This document shows, in pieces, positions 18,368 through 26,560 of a stretch of DNA of 64,000 bases. The notes below the pieces were generated by a model. That model saw only the letters and a list, made by a program, of their open reading frames with translations, was not told where the DNA came from and did not search any database. The stretch is from an uncultured Butyricicoccus sp. Its GTDB lineage: Bacteria > Bacillota > Clostridia > Oscillospirales > Butyricicoccaceae. The stretch spans positions 1-64,000 of the forward strand of contig NZ_CALWJM010000003.1 of NCBI RefSeq assembly GCF_944381005.1. The letters run 5' to 3'. Position 1 is the stretch's first letter; every line of letters begins with the position of its first letter. A program made the position numbers and the translations under genes.

Positions 18368-19437
18368 TTTCTTATATTGAAGAAGCAGAACTGTGGAAAA
18401 AGAAGAAAGAACATATTCTACATATATTGAATATATCGAATCTCCCTGTTGTTTTATTTGGTCAAACTACAGCCATTAGACCAGATTTTTTGGACAAAAT
18501 TGAAGTAAAAAAAGAATATATTTTGGACAATGATAGTAAAAAATGGGGAAATCAGCAGTGGGGATTAAAGATTATTTCTCCTATGCAATGTCCATATAAA
18601 GAATATAATGTACTTATTTTGGTACCTTTTGTAGAAGAGATTACCAATCAATTAAAACAACTTCCCAATGTTCCGCAAAATATTTTTTATTTGGATTTGT
18701 ATTTTGAATCGAATGATACAGCAATGTATTATGAGACGAAGCATAAGGAAATAGAAACTGTATACGATATATTATCGGATGATATGTCTAAAGTTGTATT
18801 TCAGAATGTGATTCGTTATCGTATCAATCGAGATGAAAAATTTTTACAAGATATTGCATTGCCTAGAAATACACAATATTTTCCGAAAAATCTGAATGAT
18901 AATCCTTTCTTAACGGAAAAAGAGGTATTTTTAGATGCAGGTGCATTTGTTGGAGATACCGTTTCGGCATTTTTAAAGGTAGTAGATGGCCATTATGATT
19001 CTATCTATGCTTTTGAACCAGATGAAAAAAATTATAAAATGTTATCTAATACTTATATGGATAATGAGAAAATCCATTGCTATCAAGCTGGTGTAGGAGA
19101 AAAAAGCGAGATTTTGCATTTTATTTCAGATACTTCAGGTTCAAAAGTTAGTATGGAGGGTACAGAGCAGATTCAAATAGTCAGTTTAGATGAACTGCTT
19201 GGAGACATTCCGGTAACATATTTAAAAATGGATGTAGAAGGTATGGAATGTGCTGCTTTGAGAGGCGCAACTAAGTTGATACAGCGGTATAAACCCAAAT
19301 TGGCTATCTGTACATATCATTCAAATTCAGACATGCTTGAAATCCCTAAGCTTATTTTAGAGATAAATCCGACATATCAGCTATATTTCCGGCATTATAC
19401 ACAAGGGATTGTAGAGACAGTTTGTTATGCGCTTTAA
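18364..19437 (+). CDS. FkbM family methyltransferase
   Basis: 357 residues. The C-terminal two thirds carry the FkbM signature: VFLDAGAFVGDTVSAF near residue 190 (SAM-binding loop), YAFEPDEKNYKML, and TYLKMDVEGMECAALRGA. The N-terminal region (about 1-120) is a Rossmann-like segment (PVVLFGQTTAIRP) found in sugar-modifying FkbM proteins. FkbM enzymes O-methylate hydroxyl groups, so this one probably caps a sugar of the flagellin glycan; substrate inferred from context. Cotranscribed with the glycosyltransferase before it through a four-base overlap. Confidence 0.85.
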   Translation: MISYIEEAELWKKKKEHILHILNISNLPVVLFGQTTAIRPDFLDKIEVKKEYILDNDSKKWGNQQWGLKIISPMQCPYKEYNVLILVPFVEEITNQLKQLPNVPQNIFYLDLYFESNDTAMYYETKHKEIETVYDILSDDMSKVVFQNVIRYRINRDEKFLQDIALPRNTQYFPKNLNDNPFLTEKEVFLDAGAFVGDTVSAFLKVVDGHYDSIYAFEPDEKNYKMLSNTYMDNEKIHCYQAGVGEKSEILHFISDTSGSKVSMEGTEQIQIVSLDELLGDIPVTYLKMDVEGMECAALRGATKLIQRYKPKLAICTYHSNSDMLEIPKLILEINPTYQLYFRHYTQGIVETVCYAL

Positions 19438-19454
19438 TAAAAGGAGAGTTATTC

Positions 19455-20039
19455 ATGCAACCATTGTCTTTTTGTGAATGTAAACTAGCTGGGTTAAAGG
19501 TCATCCAACCATTTGTTGCTCCAGACCACAGAGGATTTTTGTTAAAATCGTTTGAACATGGTATTTTTGAACAAAATGGCATTATCTTGACTCCATATGA
19601 GGAGCTTACTTCTTGCTCGAAAAAAGGGGTTTTGCGTGGACTGCATTTTCAACGTCATTACAGCCAAGACAAATTGGTACGTGTGTTGCATGGAAAAGTG
19701 TTTGATGTTGCAGTTGATTTGCGTCGAAATTCCCAAACGTTTGGACAGTGGGAAGGCTTTTACTTATCAGATGAAAATCAGAAAATGCTTTATATCCCGA
19801 AAGGATTTGCGCATGGATTTTTAGCTTTGGAAGAAAATACAGTGTTTAGTTATTTATGTGGTGACCGATACGACCCACAAAGCGATGGAGGAATTGTGTG
19901 GAATGATTCTGATTTAGCCGTTCATTGGCCTGTGGAACAGGTAGAACAGCTTATTATTTCGGAAAAAGATAAGCAGTTACCAACATTGACGCAGTTTCAG
20001 GCTGAATACGGTGCACTTGATGCTAAAGAGGATGCTTAA
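19455..20039 (+). CDS. rfbC: dTDP-4-dehydrorhamnose 3,5-epimerase family protein
   Basis: 194 residues, the usual RmlC/RfbC size. The cupin-fold signatures are present: SCSKKGVLRGLHFQ near residue 55 with the catalytic His, LVRVLHGKVFDVAVDLR, and IPKGFAHGFLALEE near 120. It epimerises a 4-keto-6-deoxy sugar nucleotide at C3 and/or C5. Because the only sugar activator nearby is a cytidylyltransferase, the natural substrate may be a CDP-linked sugar rather than dTDP. The ATG at 19455 is preferred for its AAAGGAGAG site; a longer frame from 19422 overlaps the previous gene without one. It abuts the next gene directly. Confidence 0.88.
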   Translation: MQPLSFCECKLAGLKVIQPFVAPDHRGFLLKSFEHGIFEQNGIILTPYEELTSCSKKGVLRGLHFQRHYSQDKLVRVLHGKVFDVAVDLRRNSQTFGQWEGFYLSDENQKMLYIPKGFAHGFLALEENTVFSYLCGDRYDPQSDGGIVWNDSDLAVHWPVEQVEQLIISEKDKQLPTLTQFQAEYGALDAKEDA

Positions 20040-20921
20040 ATGCGTATTTTTATAACAGGGATAACAGGTTATATTGGTGCTTCTCTCGCCCGTAGTTTGT
20101 TGTCAAAAGGACATGAAATCTTTGGATTAGCAAGAATGCCGTTACACGACGAGTATGTACAAGATATATATGGGAAGATTAGGTTGTTTTCCTATGATGG
20201 AACTTATGAAAGTATGTACGCTGCAATAAAGCAGAGCAGTCCTGATTTGGTATATCATTTGGCAACGCACTATACAGGCACCCATAATGGAGAAGTACTT
20301 CCTATCATGTTGAATGCGAACATCACAATGGGAGCGTATTTATTAGAAGCTATGGCTCAAACAGAACCTCGCAATCTGATTTATGCTTCCAGTGTAATGG
20401 AATATTATGGCGGCAAAAAGTATTGTCCATTAAATCTTTATGCGGCAACGAAACATGCTTTTTATGATTTGATGCAGTATTATGTAGACGCAGGACATTT
20501 GCATACAGGCGTATTGGTGTTATCGGATACTTATGGCCCAGGAGACCATCGACCTAAAATTTTAAATATCATAAAGCAATATATGGGTACAGATAAACCG
20601 ATTGAACTTTCAGATGGTCAACAGGATTATGCTGCGGTATATATTGATGATGTTATCAGAGCCTTTGAAATGGCAGGGCAGCAACTTTATGAGGGTGCAT
20701 GGAAACACAAAATTTTTCAGGTGCTTCCAGAGAAGATTTATACACTGCGAGAAACAGTGGATAAATTATTGCAAATTCATCGAACAACACTGAATGCGCA
20801 ATGGGGAAAACGTCCATCGCCAGTGCGTGATATGCGAAAAGCAATAAATCTTTATCCACCTGTACCAAACTGGTATCCAGAGGTGCCGTTAGAAATGGGA
20901 TTAGAGAAGTTTTTAACATGA
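20040..20921 (+). CDS. NAD-dependent epimerase/dehydratase (sugar-nucleotide reductase-like)
   Basis: 293 residues of the extended short-chain dehydrogenase family: nucleotide-binding ITGITGYIGASLARSL at the N-terminus, a catalytic YAATK motif near residue 140, and a SDTYGPGDHRPKI segment typical of enzymes related to CDP-paratose/abequose synthases. It may reduce the 4-keto group of the C-methylated CDP-6-deoxyhexose, or act as the missing dehydratase. It starts immediately after the stop of the epimerase gene, so the two are almost certainly cotranslated. Confidence 0.82.
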   Translation: MRIFITGITGYIGASLARSLLSKGHEIFGLARMPLHDEYVQDIYGKIRLFSYDGTYESMYAAIKQSSPDLVYHLATHYTGTHNGEVLPIMLNANITMGAYLLEAMAQTEPRNLIYASSVMEYYGGKKYCPLNLYAATKHAFYDLMQYYVDAGHLHTGVLVLSDTYGPGDHRPKILNIIKQYMGTDKPIELSDGQQDYAAVYIDDVIRAFEMAGQQLYEGAWKHKIFQVLPEKIYTLRETVDKLLQIHRTTLNAQWGKRPSPVRDMRKAINLYPPVPNWYPEVPLEMGLEKFLT

Positions 20922-20988
20922 TGAAATAATTCTTTATTTGTAACTTGTCAGACTATTGATGGTTTAAAATGCTGTAAGGAGTATGACT

Positions 20989-22083
20989 ATGATTTTACGT
21001 GCAAAAACGAAACAACTGTTTCAGTGGGAATTGACAGAGCAACAAAAGGCTAATTCTGCACTTAATATACAGGAATTAGAACAAGGCGCGACAGTGTTAA
21101 ATTCTATGCCACGTAGACTGGTATTTGAATTGACAAATCGTTGTAATTTGAATTGTGTTATGTGTGGAAGAAATTCAGCAGATTTTCGCCCCACTACCTT
21201 CCAGATGGATTGGTTTTATTATTTTGAACCGTTGTTTGATAAGGTTGAGGAAGTAACCTTAATGGGCTGGGGAGAGCCAACCGTGCATCCTCATTTTGTA
21301 GATATGCTTGCTTGTATAGATAAACATGCTGCCAGAAAATATTTTTGCACTAATGGAATGCGCCTAGATATATTGACACCAGCTATTTTTGAACATCATG
21401 CAGACTTGATAGGAGTTAGCGTAGATGGTGCTGAGGAAAAGACAAATGATACCATTCGTCGCGGCTCAAGTCTCAAAAAAATCATTTCTAGTCTAGAAGA
21501 AATAGAGCGACAAAAACAATTGCGAGGATTAGATTATCCATATATCAATTTTGTATTTTGTGCAATGGAATCTAATCTTCGAGAGTTGCCTCAGCTGGTG
21601 CGTTTGGCAGCTTCGATTGGATTGCAAGAAGTTAAAGTTGTCTTTTTGACGGTGTTTGATGAATCTTTAAGACACGAGTCTTTGTGGGGAAAAATGGATT
21701 TAGTCAAAGAAGTATTTCAAGAAACCGTTGAATTAGGAGATTCTTTGGGAGTTGCCATTAAATTGCCGCATCTACCCGGAGAAGACCCTGCCGGAGAACA
21801 GTACCATAAAGATTGTTTTGTTGGTTGGAGAGACTTTTTCGTGGGTTCAGATGGTTTTGTTCGGCCATGTATGTCCACTTCAGAGCAGTTTTTCAAGTTA
21901 GATATCACAAAGTCATTTGAAGAACAGTGGAATCATCCTACCCTACAAGAACATCGTAAAATCGTGAACGGACAAGAACTAATGACATCTGCATGTCGTA
22001 ATTGTTATCAATCTTCTCATTGTAACTGGAATCGAGAAAGTTCATTCCTTCAGATTGGAAAAAATTTCTCTCCTGAATGGTAA
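20989..22083 (+). CDS. Radical SAM/SPASM domain protein
   Basis: 364 residues. The radical SAM cluster motif CNLNCVMCG is near residue 50, and a SPASM-like C-terminus binds an auxiliary cluster (DGFVRPCMSTSEQ followed by CRNCYQSSHCNW near 335-350). Start 20989 has AAGGAG seven bases upstream; the ATG at 20983 is too close to it. Radical SAM proteins of this type occur in peptide maturation and in carbohydrate-modification clusters. Here the setting in a flagellin glycosylation island suggests radical chemistry on the sugar or on flagellin itself, but the reaction cannot be read from sequence. Confidence 0.85.
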   Translation: MILRAKTKQLFQWELTEQQKANSALNIQELEQGATVLNSMPRRLVFELTNRCNLNCVMCGRNSADFRPTTFQMDWFYYFEPLFDKVEEVTLMGWGEPTVHPHFVDMLACIDKHAARKYFCTNGMRLDILTPAIFEHHADLIGVSVDGAEEKTNDTIRRGSSLKKIISSLEEIERQKQLRGLDYPYINFVFCAMESNLRELPQLVRLAASIGLQEVKVVFLTVFDESLRHESLWGKMDLVKEVFQETVELGDSLGVAIKLPHLPGEDPAGEQYHKDCFVGWRDFFVGSDGFVRPCMSTSEQFFKLDITKSFEEQWNHPTLQEHRKIVNGQELMTSACRNCYQSSHCNWNRESSFLQIGKNFSPEW

Positions 22084-22201
22084 AAAATAAGTTTTTTGTT
22101 TTATAAAGAGTAGTTTTGAAACTTGCTTGATTTATTTTATTGGGAGAGTTGAAAATTTTACTAATGGTAGGAAACATATAAATTAGGAAGGAACAAGTTT
22201 T

Positions 22202-23251
22202 ATGGTTATAAATAATATTCATATGAATCCTCAATCTATTAAGCAGACTACTTGTTATTCCGTCCAGCTTGGCACGAATAAAAAATTTCCTATTTTAGTC
22301 ATTGGTACTGATAGCTACATTGTTCAAGCATCGATTCAATCAGGAGTTGATGTTAAATTTGTTCAGGAAGCACTCAAATCAGGAATTGATTTTGTTGTTG
22401 ATGAAGGAGTACATAATATTCAAATTGGTAAGTATTGTTCGTTGGCAGATGGCATTACGTTTATGGTTGATTTGAATCATGATTACTGTTCGGTTACGAC
22501 ATGTGTGGCATCTTTTTTCTCAGGTATGACTTTGCCATCTAAATTGCCTAGAAAAGGACAAGTTTTGATTCAAAATGATGTGTGGATTGGGCATGGTGTT
22601 ACCATTATGGGTGGGGTAACCATTCATAATGGTGCTGTTGTGGCTGCAGGGTCGGTAGTTACAAAAGATGTACCACCATATGCAATTGTTGGAGGAAATC
22701 CAGCTAAGATAATTAAATATCGATTTGAGCCCGAACAAATAGAACAATTATTAAAAATTGCATGGTGGGATTGGCCAATCGAAAAGTTACAAAAAAACAG
22801 AAAAAGTTTTTTAAAGCCGATTGATGAATTTATTGAAGAGTTCAGAAAAGATATACAGCCGATTGGGCCAATTAGTCTAGTTAAAGAAAAGCCAACGTAT
22901 TTGTTTATTCCTGACTTTGAAGATCCTTATCCCATTTATGAAAAGGTCATTCGTTCTTATTGTGAAACATTTGGTGAGAATCCAGACGTGCGTTTGTTGA
23001 TTTATCTAAAAGATAATCCAGCTGTCATTGAACAACAAATTGATACATTAAACAGGGTTGTTTCACAATATTTTTCTGGAAATGGTGATATTTTTGTCCA
23101 TATCGAAAACTTGAAAGACGAACGTGCTATTTTTTCGGTTGCCGATTATTTTATTACAACACGTTCTTTGGATACTGTAAGATGGACTTGTTATGCAGAT
23201 TTGTGTGGGGTAAAAGTTCTTTCGGGTGTAGACCAACCAATTTTTCGGTAA
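22202..23251 (+). CDS. CatB-like left-handed beta-helix acyltransferase with extra C-terminal domain
   Basis: 349 residues. The central hexapeptide-repeat part (about 70-185) shows [55 protein letters not shown] and GGNPAKII, the pattern of CatB/xenobiotic acetyltransferases. The C-terminal segment (about 235-349) is not part of that family; it reads like the end of a GT-B glycosyltransferase ([34 protein letters not shown]). AGGAAGGA lies upstream. It probably acylates a flagellin-glycan sugar. It is the last gene of the island and is followed by a terminator. Confidence 0.8.
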   Translation: MVINNIHMNPQSIKQTTCYSVQLGTNKKFPILVIGTDSYIVQASIQSGVDVKFVQEALKSGIDFVVDEGVHNIQIGKYCSLADGITFMVDLNHDYCSVTTCVASFFSGMTLPSKLPRKGQVLIQNDVWIGHGVTIMGGVTIHNGAVVAAGSVVTKDVPPYAIVGGNPAKIIKYRFEPEQIEQLLKIAWWDWPIEKLQKNRKSFLKPIDEFIEEFRKDIQPIGPISLVKEKPTYLFIPDFEDPYPIYEKVIRSYCETFGENPDVRLLIYLKDNPAVIEQQIDTLNRVVSQYFSGNGDIFVHIENLKDERAIFSVADYFITTRSLDTVRWTCYADLCGVKVLSGVDQPIFR

Positions 23252-23257
23252 ATAAAT

Positions 23258-23283
23258 AAAAGCACGGTTTCAACCGTGCTTTT
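23258..23283. terminator. Bidirectional terminator closing the glycosylation island
   Basis: AAAAGCACGGTT (23258-23269) / AACCGTGCTTTT (23272-23283), between convergent genes. Confidence 0.9.
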
Positions 23284-23285
23284 AT

Positions 23286-23936
23286 TTACAGGAGTTCTGA
23301 ATATGAATGTATATAGCAAGCAGTCGTTTTAACGATTTCTTCTTGGTCTGAAATGGAGGCGGCTTCTTCAACGGCGACGGTGAAGAAGCCGCCTTTTTTT
23401 GCGCTTTGGATACCGCATAGGATATCTTCAAAAACAGCACATTGAGAAGGAGAGAGTCCCAAGCGTTCAGCGGCTAATAAATAAATATCTGGTTCGGATT
23501 TGTCGTGTTTCACTTCACTTATGGTGGTGATGTTTTCAAACAAGTTTACAATGCCAAGCCGTTCAAGGCAGGGCATAATTAAGTCAAGCTCAGACGAAGT
23601 TGCAGCCGCAAGGTGTTTTCCTTGTGCATAAAGCTGACGTAAAAAGGTTTCGGCGTATGGTTTTAATTCTACTCGGTCACGATAGGCGGTGCGCGCAAGG
23701 GCATGCCATTCGGTTGTAAGCTGTTCGGGTGTTTCATTTAGCTTGAAGCGGTCGATGGTATAGCGAGCCGCATCAAAAAAGCCCATATGCGCAATCGCTT
23801 GTGCATAGTCTGGTGTGACAGGCAAACCGCGACGCATCAAAAAGGTGCAGTCAACTTCGTGCCAGACCCAAAGAGAATCCAGTAACGTGCCATCAAGGTC
23901 GAAAATAAAACCGTCGAGGTCAGAGAGCATCCTCAT
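23286..23936 (-). CDS. HAD superfamily phosphatase, subfamily IA
   Basis: 216 residues. HAD motif I FDLDGTLLDS (residues 12-21), motif II AATSSE near 112, and motif IV FEDILCGIQSAKKGGF near 170 are intact, with a helical cap between I and II. Enzymes of this kind hydrolyse phosphoglycolate, sugar phosphates or similar. Its ATG overlaps the end of thiM by 17 bases and the two are read from one promoter, so a role in removing a phosphate in thiamine metabolism is possible but not demonstrated. Confidence 0.88.
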   Translation of the reverse strand: MRMLSDLDGFIFDLDGTLLDSLWVWHEVDCTFLMRRGLPVTPDYAQAIAHMGFFDAARYTIDRFKLNETPEQLTTEWHALARTAYRDRVELKPYAETFLRQLYAQGKHLAAATSSELDLIMPCLERLGIVNLFENITTISEVKHDKSEPDIYLLAAERLGLSPSQCAVFEDILCGIQSAKKGGFFTVAVEEAASISDQEEIVKTTACYIHSYSELL

Positions 23937-24753
23937 GAAAAACCTCCTTGACTGAAAGATATTGTTGCAGCGTGGAAGAATTCAATCGACTGAGGGCATC
24001 TATGACGGCAATGTGAAAACTGCCCGTGCCCTGTGCACCTGATTTTTGGTAGGCGATTTGTCCTGCTGCGGCGATACTGCCCAGTCCACCAATGGCAGCG
24101 AGCAGATAATTTTGTGCAACGGCGGCGTAAGCGCCGCAAAGAACCGAAGAAATACAGCCCATACCCGTTACGCGCGACAACATTTTGTGACCGCCGTGTA
24201 GTTCAAATGTTTGAACAGCATCTGAAATCAAATCCACAGCGCCAGTCATAGCCATAGTGCAATGATAACGATTTGCCAATGCGGATGCAAGGGCGGCGCG
24301 GTCTGCAACCGAAAAGGTTGGGTCGTTGTCCACTCCTTTTCCGCTTGAATGAATCCCATAAATGCAGGCGGCTTCTGAGTCGTTACAGCGCAAAATAGCA
24401 ATGTGGATGGTTTGCAAAATCTGCTGGACAGCATCTGTGCGCAAAGGTGACACGCCAACGCCGACAGGGTCTAAGATAACTGGAATTCCCATTTCATTGG
24501 CACGTTGTCCGGCGTGCAGCATGGCTTGTAACTTTCTAGGGCAAAGCTGTCCAATATTCAATACAAGTGATTGTGCATGCGCCGTAACAGCGGCGGCTTC
24601 TTCGGGTGCATCGGCCATAATGGGAGATGCGCCAACCGCAAGCGCAGCATTGGCACAGTCGTTGATAGTGACCGAATTGGTAATACAGTGGATGATAGGT
24701 GCATTTGCGCGTAGGCAGTCGCAAAGGGTGCTGGCAGAGTATATAATATCCAT
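23920..24753 (-). CDS. thiM: Hydroxyethylthiazole kinase
   Basis: 277 residues, full length for ThiM. Signatures: IIHCITNSVTINDCAN near residue 20, GASPIMADAPEE, VILDPVGVGVS near 95, and MGCISSVLCGAYA near 205 with the phosphoryl-transfer cysteine loop. It phosphorylates 4-methyl-5-(2-hydroxyethyl)thiazole in thiamine salvage. A CAGGAGG site precedes the ATG. The short leader contains no TPP riboswitch-like sequence, and thiD/thiE are not adjacent. Confidence 0.93.
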   Translation of the reverse strand: MDIIYSASTLCDCLRANAPIIHCITNSVTINDCANAALAVGASPIMADAPEEAAAVTAHAQSLVLNIGQLCPRKLQAMLHAGQRANEMGIPVILDPVGVGVSPLRTDAVQQILQTIHIAILRCNDSEAACIYGIHSSGKGVDNDPTFSVADRAALASALANRYHCTMAMTGAVDLISDAVQTFELHGGHKMLSRVTGMGCISSVLCGAYAAVAQNYLLAAIGGLGSIAAAGQIAYQKSGAQGTGSFHIAVIDALSRLNSSTLQQYLSVKEVFHEDAL

Positions 24754-24782
24754 AGAATTGATAAGCCTCCTGTTCTTCTCTC

Positions 24783-24811
24783 ATTATATAGACCATATCC
24801 ATGAGCGTCAA
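24783..24811 (-). promoter_or_regulatory. Promoter for thiM-HAD
   Basis: On the minus strand: -35 TTGACG (24806-24811), 17-base spacer, -10 TATAAT (24783-24788). Confidence 0.8.
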
Positions 24812-24858
24812 CCGTCTGAAAAATTGCTCATTCTTTGGATAAAAATATCAATAAAGGC

Positions 24859-24889
24859 TTGACTTGAAGTTCACTTCAAGGAGTACGAT
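24859..24889 (+). promoter_or_regulatory. MerR-type promoter (19-bp spacer with palindrome) for the cupin gene
   Basis: -35 TTGACT (24859-24864) and -10 TACGAT (24884-24889) are 19 bases apart. The spacer region carries the inverted repeat CTTGAAGT-TC-ACTTCAAG (24863-24880). Overlong 19-20 bp spacers with a central palindrome are the hallmark of promoters activated by MerR-family regulators. No merR-type gene lies in the window. Confidence 0.8.
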
Positions 24890-24917
24890 AAAAGAAACCA
24901 GACGGGAGGTTATTCAG

Positions 24918-25340
24918 ATGGATGTTGAAAAAATGAAAGCCGACTTAGGTGGCGGTGCTGTGTTTCCAATTGGACAGGAGAATACAGCGTTTGCGCAATA
25001 TTTTACAGGTGAATGTTATTTGAATATGCTGACAACCCAGCCGGTTGGTGTCGCGGTGGTGACGTTTGCACCCGGAACCATCAATGCGTTCCATGTACAC
25101 CATAAAGGAGGACAAATTCTTTTGGTAACAGGTGGAAAGGGATGGTATCAGGAAGAAGGAAAACCGGCGCAGCAGCTCCAAGCGGGTGATGTGGTCAATA
25201 TTCCGCCCGAAGTCAAGCATTGGCATGGTGCTGCTTGTGACAGTTGGTTCCAGCACTTGGCGATTGAGGTTCCCGCCGAAGGTGCATCAAATGAGTGGTT
25301 GGAGTTTTTGTCCAAGGATGAGTATGATAAGTTAAAATAA
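24918..25340 (+). CDS. Cupin domain protein
   Basis: 140 residues, a single conserved-barrel cupin. Motif 1 is FHVHHKGGQILLVTGGKGWY (about residues 60-79), with the His pair and the Glu position replaced by Gln; motif 2 is LQAGDVVNIPPEVKHWHG. The retained histidines could bind a metal. The start at 24918 has GGGAGG eight bases upstream; an earlier in-frame ATG overlaps the promoter. Paired with the CMD gene downstream, it resembles widespread cupin/CMD pairs linked to redox or quinone-type stress, regulated by MerR proteins. Confidence 0.88.
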   Translation: MDVEKMKADLGGGAVFPIGQENTAFAQYFTGECYLNMLTTQPVGVAVVTFAPGTINAFHVHHKGGQILLVTGGKGWYQEEGKPAQQLQAGDVVNIPPEVKHWHGAACDSWFQHLAIEVPAEGASNEWLEFLSKDEYDKLK

Positions 25341-25387
25341 ACACAAGGTTTTACTTTTCGGTTATATAAAATTATGGAGGCATAAAA

Positions 25388-25726
25388 ATGGTAAAGCAAA
25401 CAGCTGGTCGAGACGCGCTGCAAGAGTTTGCGCCCAAGTTCGCGGAATTAAATGATGATGTATTGTTTGGGGAAGTCTGGTCGAGAGAAGACAAACTTTC
25501 ACTGAAAATGCGTTCCATTATCACGGTGACTGCACTTATCAGCAAGGGGATTGTGGATAGTTCCCTGCGCTATCATATTGAGACAGCAAAGAAAAATGGT
25601 GTTACCAAAGACGAAATGGCAGAAATGTTGACCCATCTGGCGTTTTATGCAGGATGGCCGAACGCTTGGGCCGCTTTTCACATGGCCAAAGAGGTTTATG
25701 CAGACCAAGACACTGCACAAGAATGA
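25388..25726 (+). CDS. Carboxymuconolactone decarboxylase (CMD) family protein
   Basis: 112 residues, the usual size of single-domain CMD/gamma-carboxymuconolactone decarboxylase-like proteins. The core reads SLKMRSIITVTALISKG and MLTHLAFYAGWPNAWAAFHM. The CxxC pair of peroxidase-active AhpD proteins is absent, so peroxidase activity is unlikely. GGAGG precedes the ATG by eight bases, and the cupin gene ends 47 bases upstream, suggesting one transcript from the MerR-type promoter. Confidence 0.88.
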   Translation: MVKQTAGRDALQEFAPKFAELNDDVLFGEVWSREDKLSLKMRSIITVTALISKGIVDSSLRYHIETAKKNGVTKDEMAEMLTHLAFYAGWPNAWAAFHMAKEVYADQDTAQE

Positions 25727-25813
25727 TAAGAATTTGCCGTAATTTGAAAATTTCGTGTACAAAAACAAAGAAAATATAGGATATGGATATTAACTTCTTG
25801 GGATATCCGTATA

Positions 25814-25843
25814 TTGACAAATGATATTTCAGACCGGTAGCAT
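25814..25843 (+). promoter_or_regulatory. Possible promoter for the formate/nitrite-type channel gene
   Basis: TTGACA (25814-25819), 18-base spacer, TAGCAT (25838-25843). The -10 is weak. Confidence 0.45.
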
Positions 25844-25880
25844 TATAGATAGAAGTAATCCCAAGAAAGAGGAATGCAGT

Positions 25881-26507
25881 ATGAAGCATGTGAATGTATG
25901 GATTTCGTCTATGCTGGCCGGTTTGTTTATCAGCATCAGTGGATGCGTTTACTTAGGCAGCGGAAAGACACCTGTTGGAGCCGTTTTGTTCGCTGTGGGG
26001 CTGTTCGCTATTTGTACGCGCGGAATGGCACTGTTTACCGGTCGCGTCGGGTATCTGGTCAGCCGCAGCGACAAAGCGAACTGCATACGAGAATTGATTG
26101 TCATATGGGTAGGAAATTTGGTTGCCTGTGCAGCGGTTGGCGCGGTGATGTGTTATGCCAAACCCGCTTACAGGGAAATGGCGATTGAAGTTGCCACGCT
26201 CAAATTGTCACAAGCACCGCTGCAAACCTTTGTGTTAGGTGTTTTTTGCGGCGTGCTGATGTATCTGGCGGTTGACCATTATCGCAGTTGGCAAGGTGAC
26301 TTGAGCCGGTTTGCTGGCATCCTGTTGGCTGTGCCAGCCTTTATTTTGGCGGGTTTTGAGCACGTTGTAGCCGATATGTTTTTCTTATCGTTGGGTCTGA
26401 CGGCAGACACCGTGGCAAAAACCGTGATATTTTTGTTGATATGTACACTTGGAAATGCCTGCGGTGCATGGTTGCTGGCAGGCTGGGACAAACTGAGAGA
26501 GAAATAA
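25881..26507 (+). CDS. Formate/nitrite transporter (FNT) family channel
   Basis: 208 residues with six hydrophobic segments. FNT signatures are LFTGRVGYLVS near residue 52, WVGNLVACAAVGA near 78, FVLGVFCGVLMYLAV near 117, and GFEHVVADMFF near 158, which keeps the pore histidine of the FocA FEH motif. It is shorter than typical FNT proteins (around 250-285 residues). The family conducts formate, nitrite, lactate or hydrosulfide; which one here is unknown. The ATG at 25881 is preferred for its AGAGGAA site; an in-frame extension from 25821 covers the candidate promoter. Confidence 0.88.
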   Translation: MKHVNVWISSMLAGLFISISGCVYLGSGKTPVGAVLFAVGLFAICTRGMALFTGRVGYLVSRSDKANCIRELIVIWVGNLVACAAVGAVMCYAKPAYREMAIEVATLKLSQAPLQTFVLGVFCGVLMYLAVDHYRSWQGDLSRFAGILLAVPAFILAGFEHVVADMFFLSLGLTADTVAKTVIFLLICTLGNACGAWLLAGWDKLREK

Positions 26508-26513
26508 AAAACG

Positions 26514-26551
26514 CGCACCCGTTTCCTTTTGGTTGGAAAGGAAACGGGTGC
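26514..26551. terminator. Bidirectional terminator
   Basis: Long stem GCACCCGTTTCC / GGAAACGGGTGC (26514-26525 with 26540-26551), extended by CTTT/AAAG inside. It lies between the FNT gene and the convergent small gene. T-runs beyond the stem are poor on both sides. Confidence 0.7.
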
Positions 26552-26560
26552 GGTTTGCGT

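Noticed and set aside
24754..24860. Possible TPP riboswitch before thiM
   Set aside because: The leader is too short and lacks the conserved CTGAGA-type thi-box sequences.
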